DNA of 28,209 nt, from the NCBI GenBank assembly GCA_009929975.1, contig RZZF01000001.1, forward strand, positions 1-28,209. The letters run 5' to 3'. A model generated the notes under the pieces. It made no database searches. It was not told where the DNA came from and worked only from the letters and a program-made list of their open reading frames with translations. Below are positions 14,936 through 23,169 of this stretch, piece after piece. Positions within the stretch are counted from its first letter, which is position 1. Each line of letters starts with the position of its first letter. The DNA comes from Clostridia bacterium. Lineage in GTDB: Bacteria; Bacillota; Clostridia; Saccharofermentanales; UBA5734. The position numbers and the translations under genes were made by a program.

Positions 14936-16432
14936 CTACTCTACCCACTCCAGTTCACCTGTGACCCAGGCCGCCACTTCACTGAGTGCCGGATGAATGA
15001 CCATGGACTGGTCAATCGCTTTAATGGAGTCCGCCTGCAGGCAGAAACGGGATCCCGTCTGGTGCGAGAACGGCAGCTGATCCGGTTTAGCCCGGCAAGT
15101 GTAGCCGGCGTTCATCAGATAGACAAAGGACTGGATCAGGACAGCGGCCTGCGGACCGATGATATGGACACCGAGGATCGTCCCCTCAGCGTCCGCGATC
15201 ATCTTGACGAATCCGTCATCGGCGTCACCCGGTTCATAGCCCATGGCATAGCCATTCGCGGTCATCGAATAATAATGCCGCCCGACCATCACCCGGCCAT
15301 GCTGCTCGCGGGCCTGCGCTTCCGTCATGCCGACATGCGCGATCTGCGGCCAGGTGAAAATTGCCCAGGGCACATTGGCATAGCTGGCGGCCCGTGGCTG
15401 ATCTGATTCGGAAAATAGATTGTGGATCAGGATATCCGCCTCATAATTGGCTTTATGCCTGAACTGGAAGCGGCCGTTGATGTCACCGATCGCGTAGATA
15501 TGTGGTACAGAGGTGCGAAGAAACTCATCTGTCTCAATCCAGCCGCGTGGATTGGGCTTCAGTCCGCATGAGTCCAGATTGAGCTGATCCGCGTTGGAGC
15601 GGATGCCGGAAGAAACAAAAATCGCTTCGGCCGCTATCGTCTCCAATTGTCCGTCCGGGCCGGAAATCGTCAACAGTCGCTGTTCATCCTGCCGTCCGGC
15701 CGACAGCGCACGAAAACCGGTACGGACATTGACCCCGCCGGCTTCCAGTTGTTTTTGCAGAAGTAAACTGACCTCAGGTTCTTCTGTCATCGCCAGACGG
15801 GGCTGCATCTCAACCAGTGTGACCCTGGTGCCCAGGGCCGAAAAAATATGGGCGAACTCACAGCCGATCGCACCGCCGCCGATGATAATCAGGCTCTTCC
15901 ATGGTGTTTTCGGATAGGATTCACCGAAGAAGGTCTCAGAGGTTAGATAGCCGGCAGCGTCCAACCCATCGACCGGTGGAATAAATGACCGGCCTCCGGC
16001 CGCGATAACAACCTGGTCTGCTTTGAGCACCAGGGGTTCATCGCTGTCATTCAGATCGACCACCAGATCATGTTCACCGCTGAATCGCGCCCGTCCGTGG
16101 ATAATTTCAAGCGAGGTCAGATCGGACAGGCTGTCCTCAATTTCTTCATTTTCATTGATCTTGTTCCAGACACGCTGGCTGAGCCGCTCCCAGTCGATGG
16201 AACCGATTTCCATCTGAACGCCGGTCCGGCGCGCGCGCTCCATCTCGCGAACGAGATCCGCCGGATGCACCAGAACCTTGGATGGAATGCAGCCGCGATT
16301 CAGACAGGTTCCGCCCAATTTGACTGCCTCAATCAGAGCACAGCGCCGACCGCTGGCCGCGGCTGCCTGCGCCACCATCAGGCCGGCACCGCTGCCGATT
16401 ACGACAAGATCATAATGGTTTTTATTCTTCAT
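14936..16432 (-). CDS. dihydrolipoamide dehydrogenase-like FAD/NAD(P)-disulfide oxidoreductase
   Basis: The 498-residue flavoprotein has an FAD-binding GSGAG loop (13-17), the redox-active disulfide in GGTCLNRGCIPSK (C43, C48), an NAD-binding GGGAIGCEFA segment, and the second FAD motif IYAIGDINGRF. The C-terminal IHPALSE holds the His-Glu pair that serves the partner subunit's active site. It belongs with lipoamide dehydrogenase, mercuric reductase and mycothione reductase-like enzymes. No E1, E2 or lipoyl-protein gene lies nearby, so the electron acceptor is uncertain. The segment between LMNAGYT and MVIHPALSE is about 30 residues long, longer than I expect. The ATG at 16432 has no nearby ribosome binding site; the nearest AGGAGG is 38 bases upstream in a structured leader, and an in-frame TGA upstream excludes earlier starts. 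Confidence 0.85.
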   Translation of the reverse strand: MKNKNHYDLVVIGSGAGLMVAQAAAASGRRCALIEAVKLGGTCLNRGCIPSKVLVHPADLVREMERARRTGVQMEIGSIDWERLSQRVWNKINENEEIEDSLSDLTSLEIIHGRARFSGEHDLVVDLNDSDEPLVLKADQVVIAAGGRSFIPPVDGLDAAGYLTSETFFGESYPKTPWKSLIIIGGGAIGCEFAHIFSALGTRVTLVEMQPRLAMTEEPEVSLLLQKQLEAGGVNVRTGFRALSAGRQDEQRLLTISGPDGQLETIAAEAIFVSSGIRSNADQLNLDSCGLKPNPRGWIETDEFLRTSVPHIYAIGDINGRFQFRHKANYEADILIHNLFSESDQPRAASYANVPWAIFTWPQIAHVGMTEAQAREQHGRVMVGRHYYSMTANGYAMGYEPGDADDGFVKMIADAEGTILGVHIIGPQAAVLIQSFVYLMNAGYTCRAKPDQLPFSHQTGSRFCLQADSIKAIDQSMVIHPALSEVAAWVTGELEWVE

Positions 16433-16442
16433 AGTGATCGTC

Positions 16443-16476
16443 GGCGGCCCGGAGGACCTGATGCCGCCTGCCTCCT
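16443..16476 (-). promoter_or_regulatory. structured leader with AGGAGG and two competing stems before the flavoprotein gene
   Basis: On the minus strand AGGAGG (16476-16471) can pair through GGAGG with CCTCC (16455-16451). Alternatively GGCGGC (16468-16463) can pair with GCCGCC (16448-16443). The second fold would leave AGGAGG free and bring it to about 12 unpaired bases from the ATG at 16432; the first would hide it. This is an inference from base pairing only. Confidence 0.3.
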
Positions 16477-16535
16477 GTTTTATTCGTCCATCATAGCCTC
16501 ACAGCAAACAAGACGATGATTGGACCTTGTCCGCA

Positions 16536-16570
16536 GGAAAGCCCAAAATCAGGTTGATTCCGGGCTTTCC
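16536..16570 (-). terminator. 16-base-pair hairpin between the aldo/keto reductase and flavoprotein genes
   Basis: On the minus strand 16570-16555 and 16551-16536 pair along 16 positions (two G-U pairs) around a 3-base ACC loop. On the plus strand the same DNA has two mismatches, so the stem favours the minus-strand RNA. It begins 57 bases after the reductase stop. There is no T-run after it, so it is either a weak terminator, an RNA processing or stability element, or part of the flavoprotein leader. Confidence 0.5.
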
Positions 16571-16588
16571 GCGTCAGGTTCTATTCAT

Positions 16589-16594
16589 ATTATA
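16589..16594 (-). promoter_or_regulatory. possible -10 box for the flavoprotein gene
   Basis: A perfect TATAAT in an AT-rich patch lies on the minus strand between the reductase gene and the long hairpin. No good -35 box is visible. If used, the long hairpin would lie in the 5' leader of the flavoprotein mRNA. Confidence 0.3.
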
Positions 16595-16626
16595 TCGTTT
16601 ATCGGCAAAAACCGAAACAACGATGG

Positions 16627-17607
16627 TTACCAGGCATACGCCTGCGGGGCCGCACCACCGGGACCCGGGAAAATTTCATCGAGCCGCTTCATTTCTGATT
16701 CGCCCAGTTTCAATTCAACCGCACGGGCGGCATCGTGAAGCTGTTCAATCGTTCTCGGTCCGATGATCGGAGCCGTTACGGCAGGATTCGCCAGCAGCCA
16801 GGCCAGGGCGATCACATCCTGCGCTTCTCCCATTTCTTTGGCAAACTCAGCGAACGCCTCCAACCGACTGCGCATCGTTTCGACCCTTTGCCGATTTTCC
16901 TCGGAACGGGACTGATGCTCCGGATTCAACGCGTTGCGTCCGAGCAGACCGCCATCAAGCGGGCTCCAGGGAATGACCCCGATGCCAAGCGCTTTCGCGG
17001 CAGGCAGAACTTCAAGCTCCGGCTCTCGTGTATTCAGGTTATATTTGTGCTGTTCGGAAACGAGGCCAAGAAAATGCCGGTGTTTGGCTTCCATCTGAGC
17101 GACGGCAAGATCCCAGCCGGCAAAGTTGCTGGAACCGATATAATCGACCATTCCACGCTGGACAAACGATGAGAAGACTTCCCACAATTCATCCCAGGAC
17201 ACCGAACGATCGATATGGTGCATCTGGTACAGCTCAATATGGTCGGTTTGCAGACGGCTCAGTGAACCTTCCAGATGCCGTCGGACCTTATAGGCAGATA
17301 ATCCGCGCGCTCCGTTCGGGCCATCATTCGGATCATCCATGTCACCATAGACTTTCGTCGCCAGAACGACTTTTTCTCTGCGACCGCCGCCCTGCGCGAA
17401 CCAGCGTCCGAGAATTTTCTCGGTGCGGCCGAAATTGCCGGCCCGGCCATAGACATTCGCGGTATCAAAGAAATTAACGCCCATATCAAGCGCTTCATCC
17501 ATGATCCTGAACGCGTCTTTCTCTTCAGTAAACGGTCCGAAATTCATGGTCCCCAGACACAAACGGCTAACCTTCATTCCTGTACGTCCTAGATTAGTAA
17601 ATTCCAT
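16627..17607 (-). CDS. aldo/keto reductase
   Basis: The 326-residue protein has the TIM-barrel aldo/keto reductase pattern: MEFTNLGRTGMKVSRLCLGT at the start, the catalytic tetrad D48, Y53 (DTANVYG), K85 (LATKV) and H130 (LYQMHH), and a C-terminal cofactor region with IIGPRTIEQL. It is expected to reduce aldehydes or ketones with NADPH in the cytoplasm. The substrate is unknown; the sequence resembles the broad YrpG/aryl-alcohol-dehydrogenase-like group. GGGAGGTG lies six bases before the ATG at 17607, which is favoured over a GTG three codons upstream. It sits between the cyclase and flavoprotein genes on the same strand, and zwf two genes upstream could supply NADPH, though the link is only positional. 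Confidence 0.92.
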   Translation of the reverse strand: MEFTNLGRTGMKVSRLCLGTMNFGPFTEEKDAFRIMDEALDMGVNFFDTANVYGRAGNFGRTEKILGRWFAQGGGRREKVVLATKVYGDMDDPNDGPNGARGLSAYKVRRHLEGSLSRLQTDHIELYQMHHIDRSVSWDELWEVFSSFVQRGMVDYIGSSNFAGWDLAVAQMEAKHRHFLGLVSEQHKYNLNTREPELEVLPAAKALGIGVIPWSPLDGGLLGRNALNPEHQSRSEENRQRVETMRSRLEAFAEFAKEMGEAQDVIALAWLLANPAVTAPIIGPRTIEQLHDAARAVELKLGESEMKRLDEIFPGPGGAAPQAYAW

Positions 17608-17710
17608 CAGGAACACCTCCCTGTTTTGCGCTGACGCGCGAAAAAATTGTTATCTGTTAACAGGATAGCCGTTCCGGACCACGCTAACAGTAACCTGGGG
17701 AACAGGATGG

Positions 17711-18340
17711 TCATTCATCGTCGCGCGACAGCACCGCACGCACTGGAGACGCTTCAGCACCGACGATATTCAGCGGCAGGACATGCAGGGTCCAGCCGGT
17801 GCCGGCCACGGTATGGGCCAGTCTCAGTCCTTCCAGGATCCAGACGCCGCGTGTCATCAGCGCGCGGTGTGTCGGATGCCCGGGCTGACCCCGTTCAATC
17901 CCCAGCGCATCGGTTCCGACAAGCCGCACACCGGTATCAGCCAGTGCCGCGGCGCCTTCAATCGAAAGAAAAACATAGTCAGGATCAAAGGCATCCGTCA
18001 GGGAGTTGTCGGTCTTCAGCAGGACCGCACCGCCCGGCCGGATCGCTTTCAGATCGAGATCCTTCACTTTGATTGAGCCGCGCAGCCCGCTCAGGTCGAG
18101 CACCTGACACGGCAGCTGGCTCAAATCGAGCGGGAATGTTGAGATGGTGTTTCCCCCGTCAATCACATGCAGCGGGGCGTCCAGATGAGTCCCCGTATGC
18201 AGATTGATCTCCATACGGTTTTCGCAGATATGATCCTGCGCATGCGTACGGTCGGCGGTCAGGCGAAAACGATTCGCGTCGCGATTCTTATAGACCTGCA
18301 TGGTCTTGTGCATCGGCATGCTGATATCCAGCCATTTCAT
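17711..18340 (-). CDS. cyclase family protein, kynurenine formamidase-like
   Basis: The 209-residue protein carries the metal-binding motif HTGTHLDAPLH (48-58) of the Cyclase/KynB family (PF04199), starts LDISMPMHKTMQVYKN as family members do, and has LVGTDALGIE and ILEGLRLAHTV toward the end. Known members hydrolyse N-formylkynurenine or act as metal-dependent amidases, isatin hydrolases or polyketide cyclases. No tryptophan-catabolism gene lies beside it, so KynB activity should not be assumed. AGGAGG is eight bases before the ATG at 18340. It is 55 bases downstream of zwf on the same strand and may share its transcript. Confidence 0.85.
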   Translation of the reverse strand: MKWLDISMPMHKTMQVYKNRDANRFRLTADRTHAQDHICENRMEINLHTGTHLDAPLHVIDGGNTISTFPLDLSQLPCQVLDLSGLRGSIKVKDLDLKAIRPGGAVLLKTDNSLTDAFDPDYVFLSIEGAAALADTGVRLVGTDALGIERGQPGHPTHRALMTRGVWILEGLRLAHTVAGTGWTLHVLPLNIVGAEASPVRAVLSRDDE

Positions 18341-18395
18341 GTGGGTATCCTCCTGTCACAGCTTTGCATCTTCTGACATCTCAGACTCATATCGT

Positions 18396-19844
18396 TCATA
18401 CATCAAGCCATTGCCGCTGATGGCGGCTCATCATCTCATCGGCCTGTTCCGGTCCGTCGCGGCCGGCGGGATAAGGATATACCGGCAGATCATCGCGCTG
18501 ATCAAGCAGGCTGTCGATCAATGTCCAGGTCGCCTCAATCTCGTCCCAGCGGGTAAACAGGTTCAAGTCGCCGCGCCAGGCATCCATCAGCAGTTTGACA
18601 TAGGCTTCGGCTGACTGTCCCGGGAAATTACACGTCTGGCAAAAATCCATCTCAACCGGGATTGCCGTCAGTTCGGTCCCGGGTTTTTTAATGTTATAGC
18701 GCAAATCAACACCTTCAGCCGGCTGGATGCGGATGATCAGCCGGTTCGGTTCAGCCGGCTGAGGCAATGATGGATAAGCCGACTGTTTATAGACGATCGT
18801 AATGCTGGCATGGCGGCGGGCCATATACTTTCCGGTCCGGACAAAAACCGGCGTCCCCTGCCAGCGGGGATTATCGATATCGAAACGCAGTGCCGCGAAT
18901 GTTTCGGTGGTTGATTCCGGATCGACACCTTTTTCGGATCGATACGCTTTTTCATCGGCCGGGCCGGTCGCATACTGACCGAGGACCACCGCTTCCGTCA
19001 GTATATCGGTACTGAAATGGCGAATGGAGCGGAACAATTTGACCTTGGCGTCACGCAGGCCCTCACTGTCGAATCGTTCAGGTCGTTCCATCGTCAGCAG
19101 GGCCAGCAGCTGCAGAATATGGTTCTGCACCATGTCGCGAAGAGCACCGGAATGGTCATAGTAGCCACCCCTTTGTCCGATTCCGATTTTCTCACTGATC
19201 GTGATCTGAATGTGATCGATGTGCTCAGCGCTCAATGTCGGCTCGAACAGATGGTTGGCAAAGCGCAGGACCAGAATATTCTGAAGCATTTCCTTGCCCA
19301 GGTAGTGGTCGATACGCAGAATTTCTTCTTCCTCGAAATAGCGCCTCAGGTGCTGGTTGAAGTTTCGGGCTGATGCCAAATCACGCCCGAACGGTTTTTC
19401 AATCATCAGGCGGCGGAATGAACCCGGCACGCGCGGCTGACCCCGGCCGATCTGGTCCGCGACGACCGGGAATAGTTCGGGCGCGGTGGCAAGAAAGAAC
19501 AACCGGTTATGCGAAAACCCGACCGCTTCTTCCATATGTTCAACCGTCCGCCAGAGTGCGGTATAGTCATCGGGCTGGCTGATATCCATCTGGTGATAGG
19601 TGAATATTTCCAGAAAATCGGATACATCATCACCGCGAACTGGTTGGCTGGCCCTGACAGCCGTCAGGACGGTATCCTGGAAATCCGCCTGGCTCCAGTC
19701 TCTCCGGCCGATGCCGAGAACGCGGGTCTGCGGAGCAAGCCAGCCATCGGTAAACAATGTATATAAAGACGGAAATAATTTCTTTGCCGCCAGGTCGCCC
19801 GTCGAGCCAAACAGGATCATCAGCGCAGGTTTAAGCTGGTTCAT
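18396..19844 (-). CDS. zwf: glucose-6-phosphate 1-dehydrogenase
   Basis: The 482-residue enzyme starts MNQLKPALMILFGSTGDLA, with the Rossmann dinucleotide motif GSTGDLA near residues 13-19. It has EKPFG (149-153) and the active-site RIDHYLGKE (177-185), and a C-terminal part with PVFVRTGKYMARR, as expected for G6PD of usual length. It oxidises glucose 6-phosphate to 6-phosphogluconolactone, making NADPH and opening the oxidative pentose phosphate pathway. The frame stays open 39 codons further upstream, but AGGAGG lies seven bases before the ATG at 19844 and a promoter sits within that upstream stretch, so the shorter start is right. No pgl or gnd gene is visible in the window. Confidence 0.96.
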   Translation of the reverse strand: MNQLKPALMILFGSTGDLAAKKLFPSLYTLFTDGWLAPQTRVLGIGRRDWSQADFQDTVLTAVRASQPVRGDDVSDFLEIFTYHQMDISQPDDYTALWRTVEHMEEAVGFSHNRLFFLATAPELFPVVADQIGRGQPRVPGSFRRLMIEKPFGRDLASARNFNQHLRRYFEEEEILRIDHYLGKEMLQNILVLRFANHLFEPTLSAEHIDHIQITISEKIGIGQRGGYYDHSGALRDMVQNHILQLLALLTMERPERFDSEGLRDAKVKLFRSIRHFSTDILTEAVVLGQYATGPADEKAYRSEKGVDPESTTETFAALRFDIDNPRWQGTPVFVRTGKYMARRHASITIVYKQSAYPSLPQPAEPNRLIIRIQPAEGVDLRYNIKKPGTELTAIPVEMDFCQTCNFPGQSAEAYVKLLMDAWRGDLNLFTRWDEIEATWTLIDSLLDQRDDLPVYPYPAGRDGPEQADEMMSRHQRQWLDV

Positions 19845-19869
19845 CGCAGCGCCTCCTAACATATGATCC

Positions 19870-19898
19870 AGTATACCGCACACATCAGGTTTTGTCTG
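19870..19898 (-). promoter_or_regulatory. candidate zwf promoter
   Basis: On the minus strand CAGACA (19898-19893) and TATACT (19875-19870) are 17 bases apart, 26 bases upstream of the zwf start codon and directly after the mrpD gene. The -35 box matches four of six consensus bases. Confidence 0.5.
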
Positions 19899-19935
19899 AA
19901 ACGCAGGATACCGTCGAAGCCAGGCGAACAAGCAG

Positions 19936-21531
19936 TTAGAGGGACAGCATCCAGACCACATGGCCGATAAAAAACGCGATCAGGGCCAGCACCATGTGGT
20001 TGAATCCGGGCTCATAACGCGCTTTTCGCAACAAACGGACCAACCGGTCCGCACTGAAGCGGTAGATCAGCCAGCCGGCGGCCAGACTGGCCAGATAGAC
20101 GATGATCTTCTCCAGATAATCGCTGATCTCGAACGACAAAGTCACCGGGAACAGCCAGCTGACGGCCTGAGCACCGAACAGGCCGCCGATCAGGCACAGA
20201 AGCGCCAGGAAAATCAGGACAAACTGTCGATTCCAGGGCACAAAGACCCGCGCGGCCTGCGGTGCTGGATCGGTAAATATAGAGACAAAACGGAGGCAAT
20301 AGATGATCGTGCCGAGATTGATCAGAATCAGCCCGATGTCAATCAAACGACTGGATGAGCCACTTGATATCAGGTGTTTCGAAATGCTGCCATTGAAAAA
20401 CGGCGCGCCGGTGATTCCCAGCACGGCGATGATCGCCGCGGTCGCCAGGACCGGCATGCGGCGGAACATACCGCTGATGCGGCGCAGATCTCTTGTACCG
20501 CAGGCATCGGCGACAAGGCCGGCGATCAGAAAGAGAACTGATTTGAACAGCGCATGGCTGATAACATGATACAAAGAACCAAACTCCGCCGCCGGGTCCT
20601 GGTGCGCGATGCCGATCAGAATCAGTCCCATCTGGGAGATCGTGCTGTAGGCCAGCAGCCGTTTGATATCGTATTGCTTCAACGCGAGAATGATCCCGGC
20701 TGCGGCTGTGAGAAAACCAAGTACCATGAGAAGCGGATCCAGCAGGATGACCGGAGTGAACAGATCACGCAGGCGCAGCAGCAGAAACAAGCCGACATTG
20801 ACATAAAGCCCGGAAAGCACCGCGGAAACAACGCTGGGTGCTCCGGTCGTACCGTGTGCTTTCGGCAGCCAGCTGAACAACGGAAAGAGCGCGGCTTTGA
20901 GAGAAGCCGCCGTCACCATCAGGCTGCACGGCAAAACCAGATCCCGCAGCGGGATACCGGCGAGCCGCTGCTGAATCAGGAAGAGGTCCAGCGTACCGGT
21001 CAGACGGTAAAGCATCCCAGTTCCCAGCAGGAAAAAGGTCATCGCGGTCATGTTGATCATCAGATAGATGAGCCCGTCATAAATCGAACGTTTTTCCCGC
21101 TTGAACTGAATCAGCACGGTCACCGTGATGGTCGCGACCTCAATCAGGACATAAAGATTAAAAAGATCAGACGCCAGAAAGATACCGGCAATCAATCCCT
21201 GAAGGACCAGCAGCAAGGTGAGGAACAACGGCCCGGCATAGGTCTGGAACAGATTGTAGATCAAAAAGAGCCAGAAAAGAAATACAGTCAGCAGGAGAAA
21301 GAGCACACTGACAGTATCGGCGGTCAGATTGATTCCGGCCGGTAGAGGCCAGCCGCCTGGCGAGGCCTGAACTGTGCCGGATGCGCGCACATCGAAAAAC
21401 AGCCCGATCGTGAAACCCAGCAGCGCTGTCTGAACCGCTACGGCGATCAGTCGACTGACCCGCAGCGGGATAAGGTAGAGCAACGTGCCTGTCAGTACAG
21501 GCACGAGGACAAACCAGTACAAACTAATCAT
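19936..21531 (-). CDS. mrpD: Na+/H+ (Mrp-type) antiporter subunit D, proton-conducting NuoN-like membrane protein
   Basis: The 531-residue protein has about 14 membrane helices and belongs to the proton-pumping NADH dehydrogenase/MrpA/MrpD family. It keeps the key ionisable residues of the channel: Glu131 in YVLIEVATI and Lys212 in LKAALFPLFSWLPKAHG, with Lys224 after it. In Mrp complexes this subunit carries protons in exchange for sodium or potassium. The ATG at 21531 overlaps the end of mrpC by eight bases, with GGAGAG upstream. It is the last gene of the operon and, in the absence of a NuoL-like MrpA, would be the only proton-channel subunit of this type here. Confidence 0.9.
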   Translation of the reverse strand: MISLYWFVLVPVLTGTLLYLIPLRVSRLIAVAVQTALLGFTIGLFFDVRASGTVQASPGGWPLPAGINLTADTVSVLFLLLTVFLFWLFLIYNLFQTYAGPLFLTLLLVLQGLIAGIFLASDLFNLYVLIEVATITVTVLIQFKREKRSIYDGLIYLMINMTAMTFFLLGTGMLYRLTGTLDLFLIQQRLAGIPLRDLVLPCSLMVTAASLKAALFPLFSWLPKAHGTTGAPSVVSAVLSGLYVNVGLFLLLRLRDLFTPVILLDPLLMVLGFLTAAAGIILALKQYDIKRLLAYSTISQMGLILIGIAHQDPAAEFGSLYHVISHALFKSVLFLIAGLVADACGTRDLRRISGMFRRMPVLATAAIIAVLGITGAPFFNGSISKHLISSGSSSRLIDIGLILINLGTIIYCLRFVSIFTDPAPQAARVFVPWNRQFVLIFLALLCLIGGLFGAQAVSWLFPVTLSFEISDYLEKIIVYLASLAAGWLIYRFSADRLVRLLRKARYEPGFNHMVLALIAFFIGHVVWMLSL

Positions 21532-21889
21532 GATGGCGCTCTCCGCGGTTCAGTGCACTGGCCTTATCCCAGTTGGTGGTTCCATAATTGTGGTACATCG
21601 TGATGAACAAGGTCAGCGTCACAGCCGTCACGGAGATGCCGATCACAATCGCCGTAATCATCAGTGCCTGTGGCAGCGGGTCGACCATACCGGCTGACTC
21701 CGCGACCGTTCCCGCGATCGGCGGGCGCTGGGGGGCATCCCCTCCGATGGAGAGAAAAAAGAGGATTACCGCCAGTTCAAGAACACCCAGGCTGATAATG
21801 CTCTTGATGATATTCCGGCGGGCTGCCAATCCGTAAAGACCAATGCAAAACAGCAGCAGACTAATCAGTTCGCTTAGATATTCAGTCAA
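21524..21889 (-). CDS. mrpC: Mrp-type antiporter subunit C, NuoK-like
   Basis: This is a small membrane protein of about 121 residues with three helices and the NuoK-like segment IISLGVLELAVILFFLSIGG, in which the Glu in the second helix is the conserved one. It then has PQALMITAIVIGISVTAVTL as in MrpC. Start choice: AGGTGA overlaps the upstream stop and lies four bases before a TTG at 21889, which gives the usual short N-terminus. The upstream ATG at 21907 has no ribosome binding site and would overlap the previous gene by 14 bases, but cannot be excluded. The gene lies between the MrpA-B fusion and mrpD. Confidence 0.85.
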   Translation of the reverse strand: MTEYLSELISLLLFCIGLYGLAARRNIIKSIISLGVLELAVILFFLSIGGDAPQRPPIAGTVAESAGMVDPLPQALMITAIVIGISVTAVTLTLFITMYHNYGTTNWDKASALNRGERHHD

Positions 21890-21893
21890 ATCG

Positions 21894-22865
21894 TCACCTG
21901 CTTTCATGAAAGACAAATCGGATGAAAATGACACTGAGGCCGAAGCAGACCTTGACCCCGATCAATAAATTCATGGTGATCAGGTAGAGCGATTTCATCC
22001 AGCCGGACAGATCAAACGGTGTGATGAAGACGATGAGTGCGGGCACCAGGATAATTAACAGAAACAGGATTTTCTCCAGTTTCTGCATCAAGGCCAGGCG
22101 CAGATCATTTTCCTGAACCGTCAGATAACGCAGAAACAAGACAGAAGAGAGAATCGCACCGCCTTGAAAGCCGCCGCCGGGTGATAGGTGTCCATAAAAC
22201 ATGATGTAGAAGCCCGTCAGCATTACCAGGGGCAGCAAAAGGCGCAGCAGCGGTGTGATGATCTGACCGTCATCATGACCATTCCTTGTCATCCGCCCCG
22301 GTACCGGAAGGGATGCAGGCAGCGGTTCCTCAGCGTAGCGTGACAGGTGAACCACGCCGAGCACGCTGATCAGCAGGGTCAGTGTCTCAAAAAGCGTGTC
22401 ATAGACCCGATAGTTCAGATAGATGGCGGCCACGGCATTACCAGCGCCTGTATCAGATTGAAAACGCGAGCGATACCAGTCAGCCGCGATATCCTGCCCG
22501 GCCAGATCAGCGGCTGGCGGATAGAGCCAGATCAGCAAGACAGCGGCCAGCACGGTCAGGATGGCAGCCGGTAGCCGCTGCAGGATAACCTGTATTCGCA
22601 TCTGTGGCCGCGGGATCTTCGGCAGGTGCATCACCTGGCTCAGCCGTTCCTGTTTGCTCAGCGCTACCAGATACAAGACCGTGCTGAGCGTGCTGCCAAT
22701 GACAATTTCTGCCATCGCGACATCAGGGGCCTGGTACAGCAGAAAAACGACCGATGATAGCAGCGAAAATACAGCCATGAAGATCACAGATGTACGGAGG
22801 CGGCGCTGCTGGATGGTCAGAAACGCGGTCACAAGCAGCAGCATGAGAAAAAATGTTTCAACCAT
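21894..22865 (-). CDS. Mrp-type antiporter subunit: DUF4040/MrpA C-terminal part fused to MrpB
   Basis: The 323-residue membrane protein combines three pieces. About 1-80 is a DUF4040 (MbhD-like) domain with VFLLYQAPDVAMAEIVIG. About 95-180 matches the last part of MrpA (MbhE-like) with NYRVYDTLFETLTLLISVLG. About 200-320 is the MnhB/MrpB domain with FYIMFYGHLSPGGGFQGG. The large NuoL-like N-terminal half of canonical MrpA is absent both here and elsewhere in the operon. The start at 22865 overlaps mrpG by eight bases and has only a weak ribosome binding site, so coupling is likely. It is a structural and ion-path part of the antiporter membrane complex. Confidence 0.87.
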   Translation of the reverse strand: MVETFFLMLLLVTAFLTIQQRRLRTSVIFMAVFSLLSSVVFLLYQAPDVAMAEIVIGSTLSTVLYLVALSKQERLSQVMHLPKIPRPQMRIQVILQRLPAAILTVLAAVLLIWLYPPAADLAGQDIAADWYRSRFQSDTGAGNAVAAIYLNYRVYDTLFETLTLLISVLGVVHLSRYAEEPLPASLPVPGRMTRNGHDDGQIITPLLRLLLPLVMLTGFYIMFYGHLSPGGGFQGGAILSSVLFLRYLTVQENDLRLALMQKLEKILFLLIILVPALIVFITPFDLSGWMKSLYLITMNLLIGVKVCFGLSVIFIRFVFHESR

Positions 22866-23169
22866 CGTCGCTTGGCCGTTCCTTTTCTTCCGGACTTCCG
22901 ATATGGGCTGTATGTGCGATTGTGTGCGTCACCAGCGGATTGGTCATGACCGTAAACAGAATGATCAGACCGAGTTTCCACATATGGGGGGAGACACCGA
23001 GCCAGACCATGCAGCCGCACATCATGGTGAGAAAACCGACCGTGTCAACTTTGGACGCGATCAGTATCCGCAGCCGCAAATCGCGAAAACGCAAGAGCCC
23101 GAACATGCCGACACCGATCAGGCCAACGCCGCTGAACATGATGACAGACGCGATGACCATGCGGATCAT
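22858..23169 (-). CDS. mrpG: Mrp-type antiporter subunit G
   Basis: The 103-residue protein has three hydrophobic segments and the MnhG pattern GVGMFGLLRFRDLRLRILIASKVDTVGFL, where the RF-D-R turn and the following K are family hallmarks. Its ATG overlaps the mrpF stop by four bases (ATGA). It ends in a charged tail (GSPEEKERPSDDG) and overlaps the next gene by eight bases. It is a small accessory subunit required for complex assembly in known Mrp antiporters. Confidence 0.9.
   Translation of the reverse strand: MIRMVIASVIMFSGVGLIGVGMFGLLRFRDLRLRILIASKVDTVGFLTMMCGCMVWLGVSPHMWKLGLIILFTVMTNPLVTHTIAHTAHIGSPEEKERPSDDG

Noticed and set aside
17655..17664. Palindrome CTGTTAACAG as an operator for the aldo/keto reductase gene
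   Set aside because: It is a 10-base palindrome of a kind expected by chance, with no clear promoter placed around it and no known regulator match that I can support.
19845..19961. A longer zwf start 39 codons upstream
   Set aside because: The extension contains the promoter and overlaps the end of mrpD, while AGGAGG supports the start at 19844.
20554..21345. A 263-codon plus-strand open frame opposite mrpD
   Set aside because: The translation is almost all Gln, Arg, Asp and His, the usual reverse complement of hydrophobic membrane codons.
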